Shown here: in pieces, positions 46,458 through 55,429 of the stretch
How positions within the stretch are numbered: the stretch's first letter is position 1
Layout: the number at the start of each line of letters is the position of its first letter
Origin: DASWLF01 sp963768765
GTDB lineage: Bacteria > Desulfobacterota > Desulfobaccia > Desulfobaccales > 0-14-0-80-60-11
Length of the DNA: 64,000 nucleotides
Direction: 5' to 3'
Assembly (NCBI GenBank): GCA_963768765.1
Contig: CAVYJK010000020.1
Coordinates: 259,443 to 323,442, forward strand
The notes under the pieces: generated by a model
Database searches by the model: none
What the model was told of the DNA's origin: nothing
The model's input: only the letters and a program-made list of their open reading frames with translations
Position numbers and translations under genes: made by a program

Positions 46458-46599
46458 GATATGGTTATCATATCTGTATCTCAAACCCTGCCAGGAGTTT
46501 GTTAGCCTTCTACGTGTTCGCCTTCACTTCCAGAGCTGCCACCAGCGCTTCGGCGGCTGTCTCAGAATCTCAAATATCTTATTGGCCGCCCGGGTATTG
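46458..46599 (-). repeat. 142-bp direct repeat, right copy (B)
   Basis: Matches 36433-36574, five mismatches. It covers the last ~25 codons of the o-spanin gene and 66 bp beyond its stop, so in this copy the gene is intact across the repeat edge. This suggests that B is the ancestral prophage sequence and A is the duplicate. Confidence 0.9.
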
Positions 46600-46868
46600 G
46601 CCGCGCCCAGCTCCGCCGACTCTCGCAAATCCACCTTATAGGTAGCCTCTTTAAAAGCGCTCTCGGTAGGGAAGAAGAGGCCCGCCGGCTGCCCCGTCTT
46701 AGAATCAATGAGCTTCTTCGTATTCAGGGCCGGTTCCGCCGGCATCTTTATATCGGGCAGGGGCTTTAGCGCCTCCTTGGGGATTTGCGGGCAGGGCGTG
46801 GCGCACCCCGCCAGGAGAATTAAAGTCATCAGCAAGACCATCCAGGTCATTTTTCTGCTGTAATTCAT
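46524..46868 (-). CDS. o-spanin (Rz1-like lipoprotein)
   Basis: 114 aa. It starts MNYSRKMTWMVLLMTLILLA with lipobox AGC, so it is an outer-membrane lipoprotein. It is proline-rich after the cysteine (CPQIPKEALKPLPDIKMPAEP), as Rz1 proteins are. The first ~55 codons overlap the end of the i-spanin gene in another frame (46705-46868), the classic Rz/Rz1 arrangement. Together they fuse the inner and outer membranes in lysis. Its end is repeated at 36499-36624. Confidence 0.82.
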   Translation of the reverse strand: MNYSRKMTWMVLLMTLILLAGCATPCPQIPKEALKPLPDIKMPAEPALNTKKLIDSKTGQPAGLFFPTESAFKEATYKVDLRESAELGAANTRAANKIFEILRQPPKRWWQLWK

Positions 46869-47109
46869 TGAGTTTACCCCGCTTCTTAGTGGCCTTGGCC
46901 TTTATTTCTTCCCGTTCCTGGTAGAGGAGAACCTGCTGCTGGGAGATTGCGGCCGCGGTCTGAGCCGTGGCTAATTGGGCCTGGGCCTTCAACTTGGCCT
47001 CATGTTCCCATTTCAGCACCCCCAGGATCGCCAAGACCGCCAGGCCCCCCATGATCCAGCCCCCCAGCCGGGAGGATAAAACAGACCAGATTATTGACAG
47101 AATGGGCAT
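46705..47109 (-). CDS. i-spanin (Rz-like)
   Basis: 134 aa. One N-terminal membrane helix (GGWIMGGLAVLAILGVL), then a charged helical coiled coil (KWEHEAKLKAQAQLATAQ, YQEREEIKAKATKKRGK) reaching into the periplasm, as in Rz proteins. The C-terminal ~55 codons overlap the o-spanin gene in a different frame. It starts 5 bp after the holin stop. Confidence 0.8.
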   Translation of the reverse strand: MPILSIIWSVLSSRLGGWIMGGLAVLAILGVLKWEHEAKLKAQAQLATAQTAAAISQQQVLLYQEREEIKAKATKKRGKLNELQQKNDLDGLADDFNSPGGVRHALPANPQGGAKAPARYKDAGGTGPEYEEAH

Positions 47110-47113
47110 ATGG

Positions 47114-47422
47114 CTAATTTACCTCCATCTTTGCGGCCTTTTCCGGGGAAGGAGGCACCACCTTCCCCTCAACACTGGCGATGGTTTGGCTGAAGGTAGT
47201 CTTTGAGAACATCGAGGCCCCCAGGCCCCCGGTAGCCGCACCCAGCATCCCCAGGAGCAGGTTCACCGTGGGGCCGTCAAGTCCCTTTTTCAAGATAAAA
47301 ACATGAAAGATAATAGAGGCTGAGGCAATGGCCACCACCGGGGCGGCGAGAACTACGGCGAGAACCGCCATGGAATTGACGATCTGATTGCTGCCACTAA
47401 CAAATTCCCGCCAGAAGTTCAT
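47114..47422 (-). CDS. holin-like membrane protein
   Basis: 102 aa with two hydrophobic helices (SMAVLAVVLAAPVVAIASAS and IIFHVFILKK; then VNLLLGMLGAATGGLGASM) and a short charged C-terminus (PEKAAKMEVN). Size and position between amidase and spanins fit a class II holin that times lysis. Its start overlaps the amidase stop (ATGA). Confidence 0.75.
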   Translation of the reverse strand: MNFWREFVSGSNQIVNSMAVLAVVLAAPVVAIASASIIFHVFILKKGLDGPTVNLLLGMLGAATGGLGASMFSKTTFSQTIASVEGKVVPPSPEKAAKMEVN

Positions 47423-47949
47423 GCCGCATACCCCTTAACCAGTTGGATAAACCCGACCTTGTCCACATTGTTACCCGGGCAATGATGGGTCGTCCGGGGG
47501 TCTTCCCGGTGCAACCTCATGGTGTCGGGATCGATGCCCAGGACGGCGCTCAGGATGGCTATAGCGGCAACGGCGTTGTCCCGCACCATCGCACCCCGCC
47601 CTAGGTCGAAATCCTCCGTGTCATAGTCGCCCAACATTTCAACGCCCAAGGCTAGGCTATTCCACGATGGCGAGTGGACGCCCGGGACGGTGAGGGGGGT
47701 GAACACCCAGATTTGCAGATCGTCAATGAACAGGTGGGGCCCCCCGGACCAGCCCTGGTCGTCCCGATAGTAGGATTGCAATCCCAGGATATGCTGGTAG
47801 ATAAGGCCATTCGGCCTATTAGCCAGGTTGGGCTCCCCGGTGTTGTGCAGGACAATAAAGCCCGGTTGCCAGGCATCCCAAATCAAGCTCTTGACATACT
47901 CCTTAAAGGTTTCAGGAATGAAGTTCTGTCCTACAATACCTTTCCACAT
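47419..47949 (-). CDS. N-acetylmuramoyl-L-alanine amidase (phage endolysin)
   Basis: 176 aa. It follows an AGGAGGTG site six bases before the ATG. The Amidase_2/PGRP fold shows FIVLHNTGEPN (first zinc histidine), NSLALGVEMLGDYD and LHREDPRTTHHCPG (second histidine and Cys/His ligand). It cuts between MurNAc and L-alanine in peptidoglycan. It lies beside the holin and a second wall-active protein, so the lysis cassette has two enzymes. Confidence 0.88.
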   Translation of the reverse strand: MWKGIVGQNFIPETFKEYVKSLIWDAWQPGFIVLHNTGEPNLANRPNGLIYQHILGLQSYYRDDQGWSGGPHLFIDDLQIWVFTPLTVPGVHSPSWNSLALGVEMLGDYDTEDFDLGRGAMVRDNAVAAIAILSAVLGIDPDTMRLHREDPRTTHHCPGNNVDKVGFIQLVKGYAA

Positions 47950-47959
47950 CGAACACCTC

Positions 47960-48502
47960 CTATGCCAAGGCCTGCGCCAGGGTCAGGGCCCGGGCTCGAA
48001 CATCGCTCGAATAATCCCTTCCTGTCGTCCGGGCATCCGGGTCCTGCCCGGCGGCCACCGCCTTGGAGACATTGCCGGCGCCACAGTTATAGGCCGCCAC
48101 CGTCCCCCAGAAAAGCCGGGTATAGTCTTCGCCGAAAAAGCCGAAACGGTCTGCCAGGTAATTGTAAGATGGTAGGATCACGTTCTTCCGCACATACTCC
48201 AGCGAGGCGGCCAAGTCCTGCCATTGCCCCGAGTCGCAAAAAGCCCCGTGGCTCCGGTCATCAATTTGTATCTCGCCGTGACCATGCCCGGCATCCCCCA
48301 GGCCGTCCTCATCCAGGAGCAATCCGAAGCGACTCTCCCGGCTGTCAATGGCCATGAGAACCCAAACCATCCACCGAGGCCCCAGTTCGGCCTGGAGGGC
48401 CTGTTCCAACTCCGGGGGCCACTGGTAGGCGTCCGCCGCCGCCTGAAAGATGGGCAGGCGTTCTTTGGCCAGTCCAAATTCGCCTTCTTTAAAGAGGGAC
48501 AT
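47960..48502 (-). CDS. lysozyme-like transglycosylase (SLT/goose-type)
   Basis: 180 aa. MAIDSRESRFGLLLDEDG carries the likely catalytic E of SLT domains, GHGHGEIQIDDRSHGAF matches the GxxQI-like block, and AAYNCGAGNVSKAVAAGQDP is the NxGxGN block near the C-terminus. It probably cleaves the glycan backbone of peptidoglycan, either for lysis or as a tail-borne enzyme. Its start overlaps the stop of the membrane protein upstream (TAATG). Confidence 0.85.
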   Translation of the reverse strand: MSLFKEGEFGLAKERLPIFQAAADAYQWPPELEQALQAELGPRWMVWVLMAIDSRESRFGLLLDEDGLGDAGHGHGEIQIDDRSHGAFCDSGQWQDLAASLEYVRKNVILPSYNYLADRFGFFGEDYTRLFWGTVAAYNCGAGNVSKAVAAGQDPDARTTGRDYSSDVRARALTLAQALA

Positions 48503-48924
48503 TAGGACTTTCCTCCACGATGTCCTTGTTGATAATTGGTCTCCACGGTTAGCTTCGCCATGGCAATCTTGATCTCGCCAACGCCTCCTTCAATAACCTC
48601 CAGTTTCTTAAAAAACTTGTCTTTGAACTGGTGAAATTCGCCGTCCAGTTTCGCGATCTTGGCTTTGTTTTCCTCAGACCGCTCGTACTCGGCTTGATGA
48701 GCCGTGCAATTTTTGGGATCAATAAGGCAAGGAGCAATACCGCTGGGGGCTTCGCCTTTCCCACCTGCTCCGACAATGACGTTGACTTCACCTTTGCCCA
48801 ATATTTTCTTTAATAGCGGCCACGCCAAGGCCCCCAGGCCTTTGCCGGCGCCCAAGGCAACAATGACCACAAAAAGCACGCCGATAATGCCCCATAGTTC
48901 CCGGTTAGAGCAGAGTTCCGTCAT
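48502..48924 (-). CDS. phage membrane protein with coiled coil
   Basis: 140 aa from ATG 48924, preceded by GGAGGTGGCGAA; the open frame further upstream to 49095 includes a stopped 24-aa gene and is rejected. One N-terminal helix (WGIIGVLFVVIVALGAGKGL), then a polar part (CLIDPKNCTAHQAEYERSE) and a coiled coil (NKAKIAKLDGEFHQFKDKFF). Possibly a second holin-like or superinfection-exclusion protein. It overlaps the small gene by ATGA. Confidence 0.65.
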   Translation of the reverse strand: MTELCSNRELWGIIGVLFVVIVALGAGKGLGALAWPLLKKILGKGEVNVIVGAGGKGEAPSGIAPCLIDPKNCTAHQAEYERSEENKAKIAKLDGEFHQFKDKFFKKLEVIEGGVGEIKIAMAKLTVETNYQQGHRGGKS

Positions 48925-48995
48925 TTCGCCACCTCCACGCCGATAACACCCCCGACCATGGCCTGAAACAGGGGCTCCTGCCAAAATTCCATCAT
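48921..48995 (-). CDS. 24-aa small phage protein
   Basis: MMEFWQEPLFQAMVGGVIGV then EVAK and stop; start at 48995 after CAGGAGATGTC, stop overlapping the next ATG as ATGA. Mildly hydrophobic, too short for a family call. Coupled translation makes it likely real. Confidence 0.5.
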   Translation of the reverse strand: MMEFWQEPLFQAMVGGVIGVEVAK

Positions 48996-49006
48996 GACAT
49001 CTCCTG

Positions 49007-50019
49007 TTATTGGACCACCGGAAACTTGCGCCGTCCGGCCTGACTCTGCCAGGCGGTGCGGGCGTCAGGGACCGGGAACTTCCGCCGAAGGTCAAGGGGC
49101 GGGATCTCCTGGTACTCCACCTGGACGATGAACTGCTTCACGTACAGTCCCGGGTCGAACTGCCGGTATTCCACCTGGCCGATAATCTGGGGGACCTTGA
49201 TAAGCGGTGGAATCTCTGATATTCCGCCTGGCCGATGACCTGGGAAACCTCGATAAGCGGCGGAGCTTCCCATTCCGCCTGGGCTACTGCCTGGAAAACC
49301 TTTAGCTTTGCGGGAAGAGGGAAAACACCATTTCTGATCGCATCAATTTCTGTATCCGGAAGGATGTCATTGAAAATCACCATCTCGTCCAATTTGCCGT
49401 CCAGGTAATTGCCTGGATTGGCCAAGGCACCGATGGTAGTGTCTGCTGCTCCCACACGAAGCTGGTTGGAGGGAGTATTGGAGTAATTCGCCACTGTACC
49501 AGCAGTCGCATCATGGAGCCTGACCTGGCGAACCCTATTTACACCGTCAATAACCACTGCCAGGTGGTACCAGCGTCCAGCCTGGACAGTGCAAGCATCC
49601 CAGAACTCACCACCGGAGGCGCTGTAGCCCCAGTTGACTCTCAAATACCCGCCAGTAAAGCCGATCTCGATAGTAAGGTCTGTCTGCCAAAGCCACTTGC
49701 TGTAAATATTGGCCCATTGGGAGGCACCCGGTACTGTTTCCAACTTAAACCAACAGCATAAAGTAAATTTTTTAGTTGCATCGCCGGACTTAAGCGGATA
49801 GCCCGCATCAAGATTACCATCAGCGATAGGAAAATATTGACTGGAGATCAGCTTCAAAATCACGCAGGCCGCTCCTTCTCGGTAATCACCAGTGTCAGCG
49901 GTAGGCGAATTGGCAGAGGCGTGAGGGTATTGACCACCCTTGGAATCTGCGGTTAAAGCACCGCTCTCGAAGCGCCAGAGGGCCTTGCACCGAGGATCGG
50001 TGGAAAAATCGTTGGCCAT
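49007..50019 (-). pseudogene. LamG-like phage tail/adhesin protein, one frameshift
   Basis: The first frame (50019-49211) holds a concanavalin/LamG fold: MANDFSTDPRCKALWRFESG, FTLCCWFKLETVPGASQW, AGRWYHLAVVIDGVNRVRQV and NPGNYLDGKLDEMVIFNDIL. The second frame continues to 49007 with short repeats of the form V-x-Q-x3-Q-x-E-Y (VSQVIGQAEYQ, VPQIIGQVEYR, VKQFIVQVEYQ) and EIPPL. Adding one G at about 49211 gives a continuous AEYQEIPPLI, so a base is missing. It is likely a host-binding fibre decoration. Confidence 0.75.
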
Positions 50020-50023
50020 GATC

Positions 50024-51012
50024 TTAAGCTACCGCCTTCATCCCGATTTGCACGGCGTTGACCTCGTCCTTGGTCCAGGGCTGGCCGGTGGCCGGATTGG
50101 TTTCCCAGAGCTTGGTCAGGGGCTTGGGATTGACCGCGGGCACCGGCACGTTCTCACCGAAGTAATTGGCGCCGCCGCTGCGGCAGGCCAGTTGCAGATT
50201 CTGGGGCGTGGGCGAGCCTTCCTTGATGGCCCGGGCCGCCACCTGGACACACTTGACGGAGTGGATGGAGCCAACCAGGTCGGTGACCTCGTAGAGGTCG
50301 GTCTTGCCGGTGACATTGGTGGAGACGTAATCCGTGTCGGAGTATGGGATTTCATTCGACGCAGTCCCAGTTCTGCGCCGGCAGAGGGGTCCCATTCGGT
50401 AAGGGCGCCGGGAGCGGAGGGCCGGATGGCCTGGATGCGGGTGTCCCCCGGCCAGGCGGCGTTATCGATGACCACGTTGTCAAACCAGCAGGAGGCATAG
50501 TAGGTGCCGTCCCCGCCGATCCGAATACCGTCGATGGCGGTGGCGCCGTCGGTGGTGTCGCCGCTGAAGTTGATGTCCAGGACGCCGCCCACCCGAACCT
50601 GGAAGACCCCGGCGGTGTCATGGGGCTTGTAATGGACTTCGATGAGGATGGGGGTACCCACGTTGACGGCAATGGTGCCGGTGGCCAGGAGGGTGCCGGA
50701 ACCGGTGCCCCGGCGGACCTCCAGGAGGCCGGTGGTGGGGTTGCGCCGGAGGCGGGCCAATTGGGTCGCGCCGTTGAAGAAGTAGCACATGCTGCTGGCA
50801 TAGGAGGCGGAGGACCCCCGATAGCGGAACGCCAGGTAGTATTCCGGGGCCGCCGGCACATACTTGTGGGCGTAATAATCCCCGAAGGCGTCACAACTCA
50901 GGCAGTACGTGCCATCCATACCGGCGATACCGCTGACGATCCAGGCCCCTACCACCAGGTCCCAGAGATCGGTCTTGCCCGATTCAAAGCCGTCGATAAA
51001 TACCCGGGCCAT
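50024..51012 (-). pseudogene. phage tail protein, two frameshifts near 50370
   Basis: The N-terminal frame (51012-50370) reads MARVFIDGFESGKTDLWDLV, then a jelly-roll-like region (FRYRGSSASYASSMCYFFNG, VGTPILIEVHYKPHDTAGVF). The C-terminal frame resumes at NEIPYSDTDYVSTNVTGKTD and ends QIGMKAVA. Between them the reading passes through AQNWDCVE in a third frame, so two small indels lie about 20 bp apart. The pattern resembles minor tail or decoration proteins of siphoviruses. Confidence 0.65.
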
Positions 51013-51022
51013 ATTTCTCTCC

Positions 51023-52852
51023 TCAGTCGAACATTTCTAAGTTCAGGGTGATCTTGAAAGTCCCCTGGTGGTCAAGGTCGTTGTTGCGGATCTTCAGGTG
51101 CAGTTCGCGGCTGCCATCCCGGTCCTGGACCCAAAAGGGCAGCCAATCCTCAAAGGGAGGGCTGGGCGTCATCCCTTCCGCCTTGTAAAGCAGGGAATCG
51201 AAGCTGTCCTTACCATGGATTTCCAGGGTATAGGTTCCGGTGACCAAGCCCCCGGTTTCCTCCACCTTGAGATAGTGGACCAGGCCCCGGGTGCAGAAAC
51301 CGGGAAGATTCTGCTGGATTGCGGCTCCCGCGCCCACGGTGATCCCGGACCGGGTAAAGGTCTTGTCCTGGGTGCCGACGCCGGTCACCTTCTGCAGGTA
51401 GCCCAGGAGAAAGACCCGGAGATTGGCGGTCTCCGCACCGCCGGCCGCAACCAGGAACTGCACCGAGAGCTCCTCGTCCGTGGGCAGGATAATTGTCCCC
51501 GGATCGTTCAACCCCGACCAGATGGTGAAAGCCTGGGGCGGAGCGGATATTGAGCCTCTCTTTTTGAACTTTACGTTCACCTCGTTGCCCGGCACCTCGT
51601 CCCAGAAGATCACCCGGAGCACCACCGCCTGGACGCCCTGGGGAGCGTTAATGAACCCAGCTAAATCCAGGTCTTCATAATCGACACTGCTGCCCCGGTT
51701 GAGCTCTTCCAGCACCAAATCGGGGTTCTCTTTGGCCACGTATTTGGTGAGTTCCTGCACCCCCAGGTCCAGGTTGACTTCCCCGAACTCTTTCCAGTTG
51801 GACCCGTCTTCCGTGTACTCCCACCTGTTCGTGGTCTCATTCCAGCGGATGGCGACGTTGGGGGCGGTGCCCCGCTCCACCTCCAACTGGCAGTCCTGGG
51901 AGGGCTCTGCGGTTTCATCCAGGTTCAGGGTGAAGGTGTGACCCGTGGTGCCGAGATCGGTGTTCTGGGTATGGCCTCCACCTCCAACGCCGCCCCCGGC
52001 GCCATATATGGCCCAGGTGCGCTTGTCGGTGATGGTGGTGATGCCGGAAGCGCTCGTAACCACCAGGTAAAGGGGAATGCGGCCCGAGGTGAAGCCGGTC
52101 TGGTTCACCGAGACCGTGCCATTGGCAGGATCAACTTCTAGGTAGTTGCTCTGGCTGGGAGCGCAGGTCACGTGCCCGTTAGGGGTCTCATAGATGGCGC
52201 TGTCGTTTCTGACCTTGCCGGCTTTATAGTAAAAGTTGAGGCCGTCCTGGCGGTCGAAGGCATAATAACCCCCCATCTCGGCCAGGAGTTGCTCGATCTC
52301 CTCCAGCCGGGCCGCCACGGAGGTGAAAGACCTGGATCGGGCGGCGGAGTCCAACATGTCGTGGTAATCATCCCCGTCAAAAAGGATGTTGACCCCGGCA
52401 AACAGGGCCTTGGCCGAGATCCGGTGACTCCCGGCATCCCAGCTGAATTGCCGGGTGGTGGTGCCGTCCACAGAGGTGGAGACCAGGGGGTTGCCGGCAC
52501 CGTCCAGGCTGAGGTAATAGGTACCGGTAGCCTTTCCTGCCATGCTTAGGGTGAAGGTGGTAGTCTTGCGGTAAAACTGTCCGGCGTTCCAGTAAGTCCC
52601 GGGGGAAACGGTGAAGTTATAACCCGGCCCGGAGAGCTGACCCTCGGCAAAATCATAGGAGGCGATGCCGATCAGGCCCCGCCGGTCGAAGATCTCTTGA
52701 AGCCCATAGGGGACCGCCAGGCTGCCGGATTGCCCGGTGAGCTGGCCGAAGATCTGATTCAGGGCGTTTTCCACCGCCGTAGACAGCTCGATCAGGCGGG
52801 CAATATAGTCCTTTTGGCCGTAAACCCAGGCTTTGAAAAGCTCAATAGTCAT
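51023..52852 (-). CDS. phage tail fibre/baseplate-type protein
   Basis: 609 aa from the ATG at 52852 (MTIELFKAWVYGQKDYIARL); the frame is open to 52894 but the start overlaps the preceding stop at 52854. The N-terminus is helical; the middle holds FAEGQLSGPGYNFTVSPGTY and a coiled patch (AARLEEIEQLLAEMGGYYAF). The second half has GGGVGGGGHTQNTDLGTTGH, a glycine-rich hinge, and beta-rich ends (TFTLNLDETAEPSQDCQLEV, IEIHGKDSFDS-like strands). Adsorption or baseplate role by position. Confidence 0.75.
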   Translation of the reverse strand: MTIELFKAWVYGQKDYIARLIELSTAVENALNQIFGQLTGQSGSLAVPYGLQEIFDRRGLIGIASYDFAEGQLSGPGYNFTVSPGTYWNAGQFYRKTTTFTLSMAGKATGTYYLSLDGAGNPLVSTSVDGTTTRQFSWDAGSHRISAKALFAGVNILFDGDDYHDMLDSAARSRSFTSVAARLEEIEQLLAEMGGYYAFDRQDGLNFYYKAGKVRNDSAIYETPNGHVTCAPSQSNYLEVDPANGTVSVNQTGFTSGRIPLYLVVTSASGITTITDKRTWAIYGAGGGVGGGGHTQNTDLGTTGHTFTLNLDETAEPSQDCQLEVERGTAPNVAIRWNETTNRWEYTEDGSNWKEFGEVNLDLGVQELTKYVAKENPDLVLEELNRGSSVDYEDLDLAGFINAPQGVQAVVLRVIFWDEVPGNEVNVKFKKRGSISAPPQAFTIWSGLNDPGTIILPTDEELSVQFLVAAGGAETANLRVFLLGYLQKVTGVGTQDKTFTRSGITVGAGAAIQQNLPGFCTRGLVHYLKVEETGGLVTGTYTLEIHGKDSFDSLLYKAEGMTPSPPFEDWLPFWVQDRDGSRELHLKIRNNDLDHQGTFKITLNLEMFD

Positions 52853-52853
52853 A

Positions 52854-53318
52854 TCAGGACTCCAAGATGGCGATGAAAGTACCGTCCGGGGCAAAGCGAC
52901 CGTGGGCCCCCAGGGGTATGGCGCCGAAGGCCCCGGGGCCCAGGTCTCCCAGTTCCCCCAGGGTCAGGAGGCGCGTCAAACTGCCGCTCCAACTCTCCCG
53001 GGCGATGGAACCCAGATCATCCATGAAGGTCATATAGATGATATGCTCCCGGCCCATGCAGGTCTTGGACAGGCCGCTGATGCACCACTTCCCGTCATTC
53101 ATCCGGGTAAGGAGCACGCTTTTGCCGAGTTCGGCATAGATGATCTCCCGGTTGCTGGAAGCCACCGGCACGCTCCGGAGAGGTTCATCCTGACCGATAT
53201 CCACGTCGCAGGCCCAGACCCAACTATCTCCGTCCATGTATTGCTGGTAAAACGGGCTGGCGATAGTCCCGATCATCTGGTTCTGGACTTGAGTTATGCG
53301 CCAATCTATTACGCTCAT
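52854..53318 (-). CDS. phage protein of unknown function
   Basis: 154 aa. Starts MSVIDWRITQVQNQMIGTIA, overlaps the stop of the larger tail gene by 4 bp (ATGA). Contains WVWACDVDIGQDEPLRSVPV, GKSVLLTRMNDGKWCISGLS and a glycine-rich end. No family recognised; position between hub-like and fibre proteins suggests a tail tip component. Confidence 0.65.
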   Translation of the reverse strand: MSVIDWRITQVQNQMIGTIASPFYQQYMDGDSWVWACDVDIGQDEPLRSVPVASSNREIIYAELGKSVLLTRMNDGKWCISGLSKTCMGREHIIYMTFMDDLGSIARESWSGSLTRLLTLGELGDLGPGAFGAIPLGAHGRFAPDGTFIAILES

Positions 53319-54877
53319 GCGGTCATCACCTTGAACCCTTGCAGGCTGAGCACCGGGACCGCGCCACGCTGCACCGCCTTGCTCATGTCGCTGATGAAGA
53401 ACTTCCGGCCATCCGGCAGTTGCAAAATATCCCCCCGCTCCAGGGCCAGATCGTCTTTGATCACCAGGGTGCGGGGATTGGCGCTGGAAACCTCCCAGGT
53501 AAGTTCCAGCATGGCCAGGGCATCGACGCGGTCCTGGGATCCCAGAAAATCGTTTTTAACTTCCTTCTCGTTCTCCTCCCAGTATTCCAGGCCATCCACC
53601 AGGGCCGTGGCCTTGAGCTCCAGGTAGGCATAATCATAGGGCGTCCCCCAGACCTCGTATTGGGCGCTGCCCATGGACATCATGATCAACATAATGACAA
53701 TCATGGCCTGGGCCTGCAGGATGCGGCCCACCGGGATAGTGATGCCCTCTTCGGCCCCCACGCCAAAGGTGAGGACATCATCGGGGATGGCCGCCATGGC
53801 CAGATATTCCACCAGCATGGCGGTAGCCAGAATAGGAACCCAGCAAGAAATAGAGACCTTAATTTCCCCGTGAAACTCATCCACCTCCCGGTAGGACTCG
53901 GAGCCCACCGGGAGAAGACCGGAATTGACACTCTTCTTGACGATCAGGCCCGTCCCGGAGGCCCGTTGCCGTTTGTCTTCACCCCACCAGACCGGCAGTT
54001 TCTCTCCCATGGAGAAGAAGCCCGTGGTAACCTGAGCGTTGCCGAGACATTGGTACGGCGACTCTACCCGGCTTAGCTGGGAGTCTAAGGAGATTACCCG
54101 CACCTTATTGATCGTATCCTGGCTCCGGGCCGGCACCTGGTAGTCGAGAATGCGGGTAGAATCCGGCAGCACCCGGTCCGGAAGGCGGTGCAGGTTCTTA
54201 TCAATGAAGGTGATTCGGCCATCCCCGTCAAAGCAGGGGACCTTACCCACCGTTTCCAGCAGCTTGCTGATGGCCTCCCAGGGCGCCATTTGGGCGATCT
54301 GGTTCACCTGGTGCTTGAATTGCAGCCCCAGAGTGGCAGGGAGCCTGATCTCGGCGTCGGTGAGCCCCAGGAAGGTCGAGAGCAGGTCCCGGACCATAAT
54401 CCCCAGCTCAGTCCCCACCGTATATTTCTTACTGGTGATCGACCGCCGCTTGAGCGCCTGATTGTTCTCCCGGCTGAAAACGGCAACCTGAGCCATGGCC
54501 GTGCTGTTGCGCCGGGATTTGTTCCAGCCGATCTGTCCCCTGATAAAGCCGGTAAAGGAGTAAATCCAGGAGGTTTCCGGCACGGCTTGGTCGCCTTCCA
54601 GCAGCCTGATAATGGCCCCATCCCCCACGTAAGCTCGATGCACACCACTATCAGGATGAAAAAGGCCATCCGGGTCTGAAAGGGTAAAATCCAGCTTATC
54701 GGGAGACCACTTGATATCGGTGCAATAGGCGGTCAGGTCGAAAGGTTCCTGGGCGTATTGACCCGAAACAATGGCGCTGATGGAGTCCTGGCTCCGGTCA
54801 AAGGCCAGGACCTTATATGCCGGCCGGCGCACCACGGCTTCCTGGGCCGCTTCCAGATCGGCCGGTAATACCCGCAT
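53315..54877 (-). CDS. phage tail tip/hub-like protein
   Basis: 520 aa from ATG 54877 (MRVLPADLEAAQEAVVRRPA), overlapping the upstream TGA by one base (TGATG); the longer frame to 55081 is unrelated sequence. Segments FDLTAYCTDIKWSPDKLDFT and GVHRAYVGDGAIIRLLEGDQ, then MVRDLLSTFLGLTDAEIRLP, match the bulky baseplate hub proteins of siphoviruses. A hydrophobic methionine-rich stretch (AMIVIMLIMMSMGS) is unusual. It ends in a beta domain with VIKDDLALERGDILQLPDG. Confidence 0.7.
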   Translation of the reverse strand: MRVLPADLEAAQEAVVRRPAYKVLAFDRSQDSISAIVSGQYAQEPFDLTAYCTDIKWSPDKLDFTLSDPDGLFHPDSGVHRAYVGDGAIIRLLEGDQAVPETSWIYSFTGFIRGQIGWNKSRRNSTAMAQVAVFSRENNQALKRRSITSKKYTVGTELGIMVRDLLSTFLGLTDAEIRLPATLGLQFKHQVNQIAQMAPWEAISKLLETVGKVPCFDGDGRITFIDKNLHRLPDRVLPDSTRILDYQVPARSQDTINKVRVISLDSQLSRVESPYQCLGNAQVTTGFFSMGEKLPVWWGEDKRQRASGTGLIVKKSVNSGLLPVGSESYREVDEFHGEIKVSISCWVPILATAMLVEYLAMAAIPDDVLTFGVGAEEGITIPVGRILQAQAMIVIMLIMMSMGSAQYEVWGTPYDYAYLELKATALVDGLEYWEENEKEVKNDFLGSQDRVDALAMLELTWEVSSANPRTLVIKDDLALERGDILQLPDGRKFFISDMSKAVQRGAVPVLSLQGFKVMTA

Positions 54878-55428
54878 CAGTCCGCCTCCCCCACGATCCG
54901 AAAGACCAACACCACTTCCCCCAGGACGAGGTCTTCCTGGATGGCCCCGGTGTGCAGGGTCACCGCATTGTCGCCGCCGGCCTGCAAACTTTCGATGACG
55001 ATCTGGTAACCTTTGGTGGTTCGATCCTTGGGCCACCAGGTAATGTAGTCCGAGGCAGGACGGTTCACGAAATATTCCCACAAACGCCTAAAGAAGTTGG
55101 CCGGCATACGGCTGGTCTTGTCATCCCCGGCCCAAAACTCCTTAACCGGATTGTCTTTGAGATAGCCGCTCCACTGCGCCAGGGCCGTATCTTTCAAGGT
55201 CATCTCGGCCTTGAGCGCCGGCCGGGCCGTCAAGGGAGCGCTGTCAAAGTTCGTCCATTTATCCGGATTTTCCTCATAGACCAGGGGAGGCAGCAGATCA
55301 TCAGGATAACGCAGCTCCCGGAGGGCATAAGTCCCGGTGTTTTCAGGCAGCAAGATGAGGTCTACCGACTCCTCCAGGATGTCCGGGGTTTCCTGAATAG
55401 TGAAAGTGGTCTCGGAGGTAAGCTCCAT
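54877..55428 (-). CDS. phage tail protein of unknown function
   Basis: 183 aa, beginning MELTSETTFTIQETPDILEE. Charged and beta-rich; KTSRMPANFFRRLWEYFVNR and KGYQIVIESLQAGGDNAVTL in the middle, end DLVLGEVVLVFRIVGEAD. The stop overlaps the next start by one base. No known family. Confidence 0.6.
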   Translation of the reverse strand: MELTSETTFTIQETPDILEESVDLILLPENTGTYALRELRYPDDLLPPLVYEENPDKWTNFDSAPLTARPALKAEMTLKDTALAQWSGYLKDNPVKEFWAGDDKTSRMPANFFRRLWEYFVNRPASDYITWWPKDRTTKGYQIVIESLQAGGDNAVTLHTGAIQEDLVLGEVVLVFRIVGEAD

Positions 55429-55429
55429 G

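Noticed and set aside
49096..49250. Programmed frameshift in the LamG-like gene
   Set aside because: No slippery heptamer is present; a missing G restores the repeat, so it is decay or error.
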